Shown here: piece after piece, positions 1 to 10,900 of the stretch
How the letters are laid out: the number at the start of each line of letters is the position of its first letter
Position numbering within the stretch: the stretch's first letter is position 1
NCBI GenBank assembly: GCA_023375675.1
Contig: JALQBC010000038.1
Span: forward strand, 1-64,000
Direction of reading: 5' to 3'
Origin: Cytospora piceicola
Lineage: Eukaryota; Ascomycota; Sordariomycetes; Diaporthales; Cytosporaceae
DNA length: 64,000 bases
Program-made: the position numbers and the translations under genes
The notes under the pieces: generated by a model
The model's database searches: none
Told to the model about the DNA's origin: nothing
What the model saw: the letters and a program-made list of their open reading frames with translations, nothing else

Positions 1-232
1 TAAGTAAGTAGGTAGGTAAGTAAGTAGGTAGGTAAGTAAGTAGGTAGGTAAGTAAGTAGGTAGGTAAGTAAGTAGGTAGGTAAGTAAGTAGGTAGGTAAG
101 TAAGTAAAGTAGTTAGTAAGTTAGTTAGTAAGTTAGTTAGTAAGTTAGTTAGTAAGTTAGTTAGTAAGTAAGTAAGTAAGTTAGTAAGTTAGTTAGTTAG
201 TAAGTTAGCTAGTAAGTAAATTCGTTATTAAA

Positions 233-265
<33 letters not shown>

Positions 266-460
266 TAGTTAGTAAGTAAGTAAGTAAGTAAATTCGCTAT
301 TAAATAAGTAAGTTAGTTAGTAAGTTAGTTAGTAAGTTAGTTAGTAAGTTAGTTAGTAAGTTAGTTAATAAGTTAGTTAGTAAGTTAGCTAGTAAGTTAG
401 TTAGTAAGTTAGTTAATAAGTTAGTTAGTACGTTAGCTAGTAAGTAAATTCGCTATTAAA

Positions 461-493
<33 letters not shown>

Positions 494-780
494 TAGTTAG
501 TAAGTTAGCTAGTAAGTAAATTCGCTATTAAATAAGTAAATAAGTAATTAAATAAGTAAGTAAGTAAGTTAGTTAGTAAGTAAGTAAGTTAGTTACTTAA
601 TAACTAAGCTATTAAATATATAAATAAGTAAATAAGTAAGTAAAAAAGTAAGTAAATAAATAATTAAGTTAGCTAGTAAATTAAATATTAACTTAATTAG
701 TAAATAAGTAAATAAGTAAGTTAATTAATATATTAGCTAGTAAAGTAGCTAGTAGGTTAGCTAGTTAGCTATTAAGTAAA

Positions 781-813
<33 letters not shown>

Positions 814-900
814 TAGTAAGTTAGCTAGTAAGTAAATTCGTTATTAAATAATTAAATAAGTAAGTAAGTAAGTAAGTAGGTAAGTAGGTAAGTAAGTAAA

Positions 901-945
<45 letters not shown>

Positions 946-1740
946 TAGTAAGTTAGCTAGTAAGTAACTTCGCTATTAAATAAGTAAATAAGTAATTAAA
1001 TAGGTAAGTAAGTAAGGTAGTAGGTTAGTAGGTTAGCTAGTAAGTTAGCTAGTAAGTTAGTAAATAAGTAAGTAAGTTAATAAGTAAGTAAGTAGGTAAC
1101 TAAGTACTTAACTAAGTAAGTAAGTAAGTAAGTAGGTAGGTAAGTAAGTAAGTTAGCTAGTAAGTTAGCTAGTAAGTTAGCTAGTAAATTAGCTATTTAG
1201 TAAGTTAATAAGTAAGTAAGTAAATAAATAAGTAAGTAAGCTATTTAGTAAGTTAGTTATTAAGTAATTAAGTAAGTAAGTAGGTAAGTAAGTAAGTAAG
1301 TAAGTAGGTAAGTAAGTAGGTAAGTAAGTAAGTAAGTAAGTAAGTAGGTAGGTAGGTAGGTAAGTAAGTTTACTAGTAAATTAGCTAGTAAGTAAATTAG
1401 TTATAAAGTAGGTAAATAAGTAGGTAAGTAAGTAAATAAGTAAGTTAGTTAGTTAATAGGTTAGCTAGTAAGTTAGCTAGTAAAGTAGCTAGTAAATTAG
1501 TAAGTTAATAAGTAAGTAAGTAAGTAACTAAGTACCTAACTAAATAGGTAAGTAAGTAAGTAGGTAGGTAAGTAAGTAAGTTAGCTAATAATTCAGCTAG
1601 TAAGTTAGCTAGTAAATTAGCTATTAAATTAACTAGTAAGTAAGTAAATAAATAAGTAAGTAAGTAAGTAGGTAGGTAACTAAGTAAGTAGGTAAATAAG
1701 TAGGTTAGCTAATATATTAGCTATTAAAGTAGCTAGTAAG
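1..1740. repeat. Degenerate tetranucleotide (GTAA/GTTA/GTAG/GCTA) array
   Basis: Almost the whole stretch is built from 4-base units of the form TAAG, TTAG, TAGG and TAGC, so the period of four is kept while the units vary. A longer submotif recurs inside it: TAGCTAGTAAGTAAATTCG followed by CTATTAAATAAG appears, with small changes, near 205-240, 286-310, 433-470, 505-540, 821-860 and 953-992. The array therefore has a higher-order structure and is not a simple microsatellite. It resumes after the inserted element that ends at 2232. It is AT-rich and holds no open reading frame of note. The unit is not the fungal telomere repeat TTAGGG. Confidence 0.95.
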
Positions 1741-2232
1741 CAGAGTTGTGACTGTATTTTTGTATTTTGTATTTGTATTTTTGAAAATACAAAAATACAT
1801 GTATTTTGTATTTGTATTTCTAGACTTCTGTATTTGTATTTGTATTTATTTCTAAACCTCTGTATTTTGTATTTTTGTATTTCTAATACAAAAATACAAA
1901 TACACTATATAAAATAATAAAGAATTATATAAAGGTATAAATAACTATTATATTATTAAGTATTATAGTTATTATTATAAAAGTTCTTAAAGTATATTAA
2001 TATTTATTTTATTTAATTTTATATTTATATTTATATAAGTATATATCTTTGTATTTTTGTATTTTTGTATTAGAAATACAAAATATAAATACAAAAATAC
2101 AAAATACGTATTTGTATTTATATTTATTTCCGACTCTCTGTATTTGTATTTATATTTATTTCCGACCCTCTGTATTTGTATTTTTGTATTTTGTATTTGT
2201 ATTTTTGTATTTGTATGTATTTTACAACTCTG
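1741..2232. mobile_element. hAT-like miniature inverted-repeat element (non-autonomous)
   Basis: The segment begins CAGAGTTGTG and ends ACAACTCTG, so its ends are inverted copies (9 bp perfect, continuing imperfectly through TGTATTT-like sequence). The same 8 bases, CTAGTAAG, flank it at 1733-1740 and 2233-2240. An 8-bp target duplication with CAG-type ends is the signature of the hAT superfamily. The 492-bp interior is made of TGTATTT and AAATACA units that can pair with each other, and it codes for no transposase, so the element would depend on a transposase elsewhere. Caution: the target is itself repetitive, so an 8-base match is less surprising here than in unique DNA. Confidence 0.65.
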
Positions 2233-2385
2233 CTAGTAAGCTAGTTACTTAGTTATTAAGTAAGTAAGTTAGTAAGTAAGTAAGTTAATAAATAAGTAAG
2301 TTAGTAAGTAAGTAAGTTAGTAAGTAAGTAAATATATAAATTAGCTAATAAATTAGTTAGTTATAAAGTAAATAAATAAATATTT
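2233..2385. repeat. Continuation of the tetranucleotide array
   Basis: TAAG/TTAG units resume directly after the right target duplication of the inserted element and fade into AT-rich sequence (AAATAAATATTT) before the GC-rich hairpin at 2386. This supports the view that the element interrupted a once continuous array. Confidence 0.8.
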
Positions 2386-2467
2386 CGCCGCTTAAGGCTG
2401 CGGAGGAGACGATAGAGTAACGCCCGAAGGGCGTTACTGTATCGGATCCGGAGCAGCTTAAGCGGCG
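2386..2467. repeat. 82-bp nested inverted repeat (large hairpin)
   Basis: The outer arms CGCCGCTTAAGGCTGC and GCAGCTTAAGCGGCG pair with one base missing. The inner arms GTAACGCCC and GGGCGTTAC (2417-2437) pair perfectly around the 3-base loop GAA. The GC-rich hairpin sits exactly at the edge of the AT-rich array. It could be a tiny transposable element, a GC-cluster-like palindrome or a recombination scar. No clear target duplication was found. Confidence 0.8.
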
Positions 2468-2880
2468 TATCTAACTCTCTAACTAAATAGCTATTAAATT
2501 TCCGATCCTTCCTAACAGAAGGCCTTCTCGGCAGGCGGTCCTACCGCCGTTCCCCAGTATATATGTCACAGGAGGTCCGCTATAAAGGCATCGTGGGCCC
2601 TCTACGGGCCCGCTATAGTCCCGTACTCTGAGGGACTATAGTCCTGTTCCTTAACCCTACGCGCGAGCCCTAAAGCTCGAGCCTATAACAAGTGCTTTTT
2701 AATCGGATTAAAACTCGCGCGTGTATCTTAGTTCGAACCTAAAGTCTATTACAGACGGCCTTATCGTAGGCCTTATCGTAGGCCTTATCGTAGGCCTTAA
2801 AGTAACCGTAAGTCTTCCGGCAGGCATTGAAGACCTTACAATCTCTAGTTCTCTTAGCCGTTCGACGGCTAAAAACACTG
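2468..2880. repeat. Hairpin-rich patch with 12-bp tandem repeat
   Basis: Several perfect stem-loops follow one another: GGCGGT/ACCGCC at 2534-2548, GGGCCC/GGGCCC at 2595-2611, TATAGTCCC/GGGACTATA at 2614-2640 and TTAGCCG/CGGCTAA at 2854-2872. Between them, GGCCTTATCGTA is repeated about 3.6 times in tandem at 2757-2800. Mixed AT-rich and GC-rich blocks without a long reading frame suggest decayed repetitive DNA, possibly mutated by RIP. No transposon family could be recognised. Confidence 0.6.
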
Positions 2881-4819
2881 CAGTGTAATTCAGAGCCAAT
2901 CAGAATTAAAAACAGGTGGCACAAATCTCAATGGCAACAATTTCTGTGTGCTCGCCCGCCTTGTAAAACAAACATCAACCTTCCTAACGGAAGGCATTAC
3001 ATCCTGCGATGTTGAGATCTGGGACGGGCAGTCGACCACCCACTCCTTCTTTTCGCATGCACTCAACTCAAGGCCAAGGCGATGCCCACGCAATGCTTGA
3101 GCACTCGGTATACAGCCTGCTCAGCAGGCTGTCGCTGGGTGGACAATACACCTCGTGTACTAAGGCATTGATCCGTCAGCACGGACCGTAGACCAGATGC
3201 CTGCGCACCTACAGACTCTGTCCAGGGAGCCCGACAGACAGGGTCCAAACAATCAACTGTTTGACACCCAAAGAGGATATCATACTGGCAGATCCGGTAT
3301 AGCGGGACACATATAGTAGAACTGGGACGGCGGCTCAGTCAGCGTGACTCATCTGATCTCGCAATATCCTGCCGGCCATCAGGACAGCTCCTGGATGATT
3401 CTCTGAGACCTGATGGTTGCAAGGGCTCCATCCGGCAGGCTAGATACCCCGGGTTCTGATGTCCTCACTGCCTCGGCTGCCTCGATGCTATCTTCTAGAC
3501 CACCACCAACACCCCACAACCTTGTCCGGCCTGGAGCCCCCTTAATCCCACACCGGTACTTGGTGCGACCTCAGGAACCTTAATTGATTTCACTTAAGAA
3601 CTAAGCTCCCTTTTGGCCATCACCTCCGCCAATGACGACGAAAGAATTGCCCGTAATGGAATAGCCCAGCCCAACAACAATCGAGGTCCCCAGTGCGGTA
3701 CCTAAAAGACTCTCACTCGCTTGCTTTATCAAGCGCGCCAATGCGACGGTCTTCGAACCTCGATATGCAAGGGATCCCTGTTCACTGATCGTGACATGCC
3801 TCGGTAGGTTATATAGCGTTGGGCTTTCGGACGACCACCCACATTACATACTTACATCTCTGCGATACCCCAAATCATCTCGAAAGGTGTCACATCACCG
3901 AACCCTGCTGGCGCCGGGCCCAGAAGCGAGGACGTAAAATCTGGGGTGCAGGGTCGTGGCACCCCAGATTGGAAGTACCGTGACGTTAAACGTCACGTTA
4001 CACTGCGCCGGGACAGCCTCGGTGGATCCTCCAACAAGCCCAGGGCAGGCAATGTGATGGGGAGGGGGATAGGATGGGATGGGATGGGATGTGACTGGGT
4101 GAGTGGACTTTTCCACAAAATTTCTGCAGTCATGTCCAAATCGGGGGCGGCCGGAGGACTTCAAGCCGCGGTTACAAGAAAAGGGGGTAGTCGTGCCCAC
4201 GAGACATCGTGATAGTGTTCGAGCTGGCGTTTGAGAAGTGAGAGAACATTTGCTTTCCTCTATCTGAGCTCATCAAGTCTCCATGAAGCATCAAGCTCCA
4301 CCCGAGCTGTCCCTGACCGCAGTCTAGAACACTATATACTAGGGAAACTGTGATACGTGCCAAGCCACAACGCGCAGGATCCCGAGGAAAAGGCCTTGCA
4401 ATACCTCATCATCATCGCGTGTTCCCATCGTGCCCCTGTCGAAGGGGTCAGATCGCAAACGCGTCGCAATTTTGTACGCCAAGACCCTTGAAGTTTGTCC
4501 ACATATCCCAGGTAGCCAACGTCCTGAGGATGCCATCATAGGAGGTAAACATGTCTTTATTCCTTGCAACGCTGAAGTGATGTCGAGGAAAGGATCCAGC
4601 ACCGGTACCATTTAATCCCGCCCTCAGTGTTGTAGTTTCCTGTCTTATAGAACACCATTACCAGAGAATAAAAAGCAATTTCTGCGCCACGCCATCCATA
4701 ATGGTTATAGAAAAGGAAAAAGGTACTCTTCTGAACGGATCCAAGAACACTCCTAGAAGCTTGTGACGAATAGACCTAGCCCACCACCCTCAGACAGAGC
4801 ACAACGGGCCAAGAGTTCT
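2881..4819. other. Gene-free stretch, 3' of the Zn2Cys6 regulator
   Basis: Only short overlapping reading frames without recognisable domains are present. Seen in it: a palindrome AGCCTGCTCAGCAGGCT near 3114-3130 and a short GGGAT pentamer run at about 4072-4091. The last few hundred bases should contain the 3' untranslated region of the minus-strand gene that ends at 4820. Confidence 0.6.
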
Positions 4820-7800
4820 TTATTGGGACGACCCCGCGAAGAACATGTCGAACTCGGACCCTGGTCCCCGTGCGTTCTCGTTTTCGGCGAGCTGTTCAAG
4901 CAGACTGAGGAAGGGGTCTTTCTCCTCGCCAGGCGCTGTGCCCGTGCTTCCATTGGTGCTCAGCTCCCCGGGGCTATGCACCAGCCCAGCCCCTGCTGGT
5001 CTGGGGGTGCCGCCATTTCCGTGCCAAGCGGCGGGACTTGAGAACGCGTTAGTAGGCAGGCCACCGAACATGGGATCAAATGATGGGCCGCCCGTGTTGT
5101 TATTGCTGTGGTTGTTGGTAGGGTTGGCGTTGGTATTGGTACTCTGGTTGTGGCTCGGTGGTGGCGGGGAGGAAGGCCCGGGGGTGGAGCTGGGCATGTG
5201 ACCGTAGTTGGTATAGGGGGGGCTGAAGGGGTGGAGCTGGGATTGTGGGGGATGGTGAGGATGTTGCGGGATTGAGAAGCCCGCGGCAGCCGCAGCCGCC
5301 ACGGCAGCATTGTTCGCGATCTCGTCGGAGTCCTGCATACCATTCATGTGCGGATGATGATCAGAAATCCCTTGATGGGAAGTCAGCGATGCTGGGCTGT
5401 GGAGCATTGCCGGAGACGGGTGTGATGGATGTGTTGGTAAGGTGGCTGTCTGGAAGGAGTTGTTTCGAGGATGCGATGGAGTGGGAAGGCCTGTATGTAT
5501 ATGTGTGTTGATGTTGCTGGCCAAGGGCGCGAGTGGTTTAGAATCTATCCTTCGTCGCCCCCCTTGGATTGTGGGCTTGCGTTTGAGGCTCGGCCTGTCC
5601 TGGTCACCAGCCCGGGGAGCATACAAGTCATGGCCGGTATAAGCGTCGGTGGTGAAATCAACAACGACATCAGATAGGCTGAGGTTAGCGGCATCAAAGT
5701 TGAAGCTTTGTCCACTCGGCCCACCAATATTTGAATATCTGTCGAAGAAATCCTCCAGTTGAAAGACAGGGGAATAGCGCATGTTTGCCAGGCTCTTGAC
5801 CAGTTCGGAATGGGCGTTGTAGATGCTCTGTAGTGTCTCGCGTTGGTGTTGCACGCTTGCCCAGGCATACCGCAACTCGCTGAGTTGTTGCATCTCCCTA
5901 GACAGGAATTCGGCAGATGAGCTGAAGACACTCATCTCTCCACCAGGACCAGTCTTGCTGTAATACGCGCCGTGAATATGAACTGTGCCCGCTGTGCAAA
6001 TACAGTAGCCCACGAAGGCAGGCCACTCAATGGTTGCGGTCTGCTTCCCAAGTTCCACCAACTCCGCGATTGCATTCGCATGCAGAAAGCACATGTTGGT
6101 AGCCTCGATCTGCCATGACTGATGTTGGCCGTTACCCGCGAGTTCTGCAAGATCAATCGGCAGAAACGGCCGGTAGATCAAACAGTGTATCAGGTGATAT
6201 ATAAGCTTGCTGAGCACGAGAACTGTTGAATCGGTCTGTCCGAAGAGCGTGTCAAGGCTTGAGAAAACGTCTTCTGTCCCCGAAGCCCAGATGTCCAAAT
6301 CTTGCCGGATCTTCGAGAGATTAGAAAGAGTATGCCAGGGAAAATGTGAATCACCCTTGACGCCGCCTGCTGCAAGGTACCGGTTTGTGATACCGAGGAT
6401 CCGGCTTATGTCGATGAGCATTCCACTGCTTCCTTGCGACTTCTTCCCTGTTCCCTGCAAGTATTGCACATTCGATGCGCTTTGAAAAAATTCGCCCTCA
6501 ATCGGTAGTGATGCTGGGTTCGGTGACCAACATGGCAGCCGTAGAAGTATAGTCTTGTCGCCTGCCAGACATGGCCTCTTCGATCCACATGCCATGAAAC
6601 GGTCAAGTAAGTAACAGGTCCAAAACAGTCTCCTTCGTGTCTCACGTTCGACTGGTGTGACTCCGGCACGTGGGTCCATTTCTCGATGCAGCTCCTGGGC
6701 CATGGCCATCCCGACAGCATTGGCTACTATTGTTAGCAACTAGTTTGAAATATGATGTTCGTGGGCGCTGTACTTAGGAGCATATATGCCTTCTTCCCCT
6801 TCCCTGCTGCAGTGAAGGCAATTACAAGCAGAAGACAAGCCTGCAATGCATCGATGGACGGTTCATCCAGATCAATTTCAAGTCTTGCCCTTGATGCATA
6901 CTCTTCGCTCAACTTCACAGCAGACTGGTAACCGCTCGGATGAGGTGTGTACCTTCTTCGTTGTCATTAACCAAGCTCTTCAAAAGATGGAAAAACGAAG
7001 TAGAGTCGCTTACCTTGCTGCCACAGCGTAAATGGCATGAATCAAGTAACTAGGAAGTTGGTTCAGCTGAAGCCGTTGTCGCACGGACGACTCGTCGAGG
7101 ATGTAGTATGGTTTGGCGTGGAACCTGGAGAAGTACGTATCGAGAAGGGCGTCGGGTTGAACACCTGGTGGCGACGGCGCACTTTCAAGATATTCCCGTT
7201 AGTCGTTTGTGCCACATACAAGCGAAGATGACTTGTCATACCTGCTCGTACTGGGAGTGTAGACAACAGAGTCCGCGACGTCCACAACTCTTGTCGTGTC
7301 TACATCCGTCCGAGACTTCGCTTCGCCATCATCACCACTACTCGGCTTTACTGCTACTGTTACCGAGGACGACGATGGTGCTTCGTCCACAGACGGCAGG
7401 GCGTCCTCTGATGACGGGGTAGTAGGCTGTTCTTTCTTCTCTTTCAACTTGGCTTCGAGTCCGTCAACTCTCTTCAGTAGAGCCTCGAGCACGTCCGTCT
7501 TGGGACCTCTCTTCTTTGGCACGGCATCTGCGTACAGAATGTTGCCCCATGGTCAGCTGTACTGTTGGTTGCTCCAGGTTGGCACTCCTGGACCGGGAAC
7601 CCCCGCCCCCAAAGTAGCCGTTTACGTACCATATATGCAAGGGCATTGAAACACCTGGCATGCCTCACAGGATGGCCGTAGCCGATTGCATTTTATCTGT
7701 TCAAGACAGCAGAGTCAGCAAGGACCACAGAACTTCTCGATTGCCTGGCACATAATGCGCCGTCATAGGCTTGGGTACCTTCCGTTTACGACATGACTTG

Positions 7801-7958
7801 CAATTCATCGATTCTCGAGGTTCATTGCTCATGCGGCGGGCAGGCAACCTCTCAATGCCGACTTGTGAACGAGACATCGGCATGGGATGGACTCCCGGAA
7901 GTGGCGCGACACCAGTCGATTCGAAGGGGACCGTCATGCCCAAGGTGATGAATGGCAT
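4820..7958 (-). CDS. Zn(II)2Cys6 fungal transcription factor with middle homology region (6 exons)
   Basis: Nuclear DNA-binding regulator, target unknown. Exons on the minus strand: 7958-7779, 7696-7630, 7527-7242, 7181-7014, 6952-6774 and 6723-4820, giving about 927 residues. The zinc cluster spans the first intron: CKSCRKRK at residues 53-60, then [14 protein letters not shown] and a final cysteine pair, i.e. C-X2-C-X6-C-X6-C-X2-C-X6-C. A KKRGPK basic linker and a leucine-rich coiled coil ([16 protein letters not shown]) follow, as expected for a dimeric Gal4-type protein. From about residue 185 comes the fungal_trans domain ([44 protein letters not shown]). The C-terminal third is rich in His, Pro, Asn, Ser and Ala, like an activation region. 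The ATG at 7958 is the first in frame; ATGs at residues 8 and 43 are alternatives. The specific orthologue was not recognised. Confidence 0.88.
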
Positions 7959-10900
7959 TCGCCAAGACGGTGAACAGAAGAGGCAGTTTCGAGCCGGCGG
8001 GTATAAGACGGGTGTCGAGGCCTGATGGTGCCGCTCTGCGCTCTACCAGCTGTCCATTTGCAACCTCTAGTATCAGCAGATGGAGTGGTCAAATGTTTTG
8101 GATACGAATTCGTAATGTATAGGTTGAAGCGTCCAGGCCGGCTCCTCGAGGGTGGTGAGATAGACGGTGGCTTTTGGGACTCGAAGGAGCACCAGGGTGT
8201 AAGTAGACATATTGGAGGCGACGGCACGGTAAATATGGAGCAAGCGATTGACCCCGGGGCCGACTTGGGAGTGTGGAGTAGACCAGATGAAGTGAGTCTA
8301 GCCGATCCTAGTACGCCAGTTGCGCGTGGCGGACCCTGGCTTGTGGAGGGGGAAAAGGAATGGCTAGTGAGCCGAGGCCGGGGTTTTTGATGGGATGTGA
8401 CATATCGGGACACAACAGGCCGGACGAGCCACCCCCAGTCCTCAACAGGGATAACGGTCGGGGGGGGGGGAGGCTTCAGGGGACACAGCAGGGTCTATCA
8501 AGGTCAACACTCCTGCTTCAGGGAACCTGAACCTTGCGGAAAATGTCAGGTTTCCGTAGAGGAATACGGATCCGTAGTGTGCGTGGAGAAACGAGCCGGA
8601 AACACGAAGCGGGGCGTAAGCAGAAAGAAGTACAGACAGATCAAACAGAACGCAAGTGTGGAGGGATATCGGAATGCCTTGACGCGCTTGCGACGACAAT
8701 GAGGGGGATCAAGGAAAACGCTACTCCTATTTGGCTATCTGACCCGTGAGCGTGCGAAATGAACTTGTGTGTGCAGCCTTTTTGAACGCAGTTGTCGTTG
8801 CGGGTAAGTACTCAGGCATGCCGCACAGCGCATCTACATAGTAGTACGATAACACTGTACTCTGCTTGAGCCAGGATAATTTGGTACTCAATGTTGGCGT
8901 GAACACAACTCGAACCTGGAGTACTCGGTATTCTCATCCGCGAAGCGAGTTACAGAAGACAGACCCCATTGAAATGGAGTCCATTTGCAACCTCATGAGC
9001 CGCGAGGGAAGGTCATGGGGTCAAGGTCCACAGGAAAGAAATATCCGACTCGTCGTTGTTATGCTGCAGTCAACCGGGTCTATTGCCCTGATCGACTCGA
9101 GTGGTCGACTTTATACCTTGTGCTGTTGACAGGAAGCAGCCGTTGCGGGACTCTTCCCTAGCTCAGCGCTTGCCTGATCCCTCCTCAGGATGTTCGCTCA
9201 GAGTGACCTTGTCGAGTCTGGGATGGTAATGGTAGGTAAACGTTGGACAGAAGTAAAGTGTCAGCGTGTTGGGTGCGTGTGGTTGAGACGCGGTCGAGCG
9301 TATGTGTGCCCTACGATGCTACCTCATAGATAGTAGGTTCATCATGACGATGTAAGATGGATATGGATGCATGCTGAATGTGGCGAGATTGGGCATGAAT
9401 AGGATTTACTTGCTGCTTTTCAGTAGAAGTCGGGCACTTTTGCAGTATGACAAGCAGATTGGATTCTGTAAGTGAGGTTCAAACTGATCAGATCACACTG
9501 TGGTGATGAGGAGGCTTCTTAGTCCCCTTCTATTGTGGGGAGGAGGCCCTGACCGGAAAGTGGGTATAACTTGGGATGAGCATTGGACCATGCATACAGT
9601 CTGGGGTTCCTCGTACTTGTACAGATGGTCTGCGACAGCCGGAGTTAGGCAAAGTGACTCGGATATGTATTGGTACTCGTAAATGTTGGGTGCTCTGTAC
9701 ATGCCATCAGTCCGAGGGTTGTGATGATAGGTAGGTATTTCGAGCCCGCACACGTCGAAATGGCCGGCATGAAGCAGGCAAGGGTCGCCAATCACGCTTT
9801 CTGTTACCTTCCCATGCCGGTAGACGACTGTCAAGCCAGGGATATCGGATGCCCCTCCTGCGTTTATACAGGGGCAACGTGCTTTTTGGGACCTGGTGTC
9901 CAGACTCCGCCCCAGATGTGATGGCCTGGGGAAGGTGCAGTTTAATCTCCCCTAAGGCGTTTCGCTGTCAATGTGTTGCAGCCCGCCCGTTTCTTGCCTA
10001 CCCAAATTCCCTGATGAACGGATCTCTGACGACATGACAATGCAGAATCTGCAGAGAATCACGTCGCCAACCTTTTGACGTGGTCAAGTTCAGCCTTGCG
10101 CCTCCGCGGCTTTGAAGCCCCTTTCTATTACACCCCCTCCGAAGTGGTACACGACTCACCCGACCTCGTTCGGCAAGTTGAAGGTCCTTCAACATGACCG
10201 ATACTGATGTTGGGGAGCGCAGCCCCAAATACTCCAAAATAAACTGACAAGGCTTCTCTGGGTATAATATCGAACGGAACCCATGCTCTGAGGTGAAATG
10301 AACAGGAGACTCGACGATCCACTCCCAAGTCGACCAGGCAACTACCATCTCTTCAGACAGCCCACCTAGTAAGTACCTGACAGGGATGCGGAAAGGAATT
10401 CCGTGGAACTGAATTCTCGCAGAAATGGTACCATAAATGGGTCCATCAAAGTGCTGGGTATAGATCTCCGAGCCACGGCAGTCCGAAATAAGCTTGTTTA
10501 TTCCAAGGTGCGAAGCCTTCAACGCTCCCTCCCTGTACTCCGGCCGAGTCGCCCACCGTCAACAGCACCACTAAACAATACTTCCTGATACCTGTTGTGC
10601 GACGTCGCCTCGGCAGATCACACGACGGGCCGGCTCACCACGGCTGTCATAACGGGTCACGCTGCTTGAAGCATTTTAACCCAGCAAGTCCTTGACGATG
10701 GTTGCTATGCTGGGGCAGGCTGATATGTCACAGGCACTGATCCACCTGTGGGTTCCGCCTGTTCCGCCTAGTCGTTCAAAGGTTCTACAGTAGCGGGGGG
10801 GTCCTGCCATGAACAACCGGCAGAGTCGGCTCCGCGACCTGTTTAAGAAGCCGGAGGCGGTGGCTTGCCTGATGCCTGATCAATTAGGTGTGAATCAGAC

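Noticed and set aside
1..1740. Telomere repeat tract
   Set aside because: Units are TAAG/TTAG/TAGG with a period of four. The fungal telomere hexamer TTAGGG is not present in tandem.
9998..10522. 174-codon minus-strand reading frame
   Set aside because: It begins with TTG, has no domain, no splice signals linking it to other frames, and lies in a gene-poor region.
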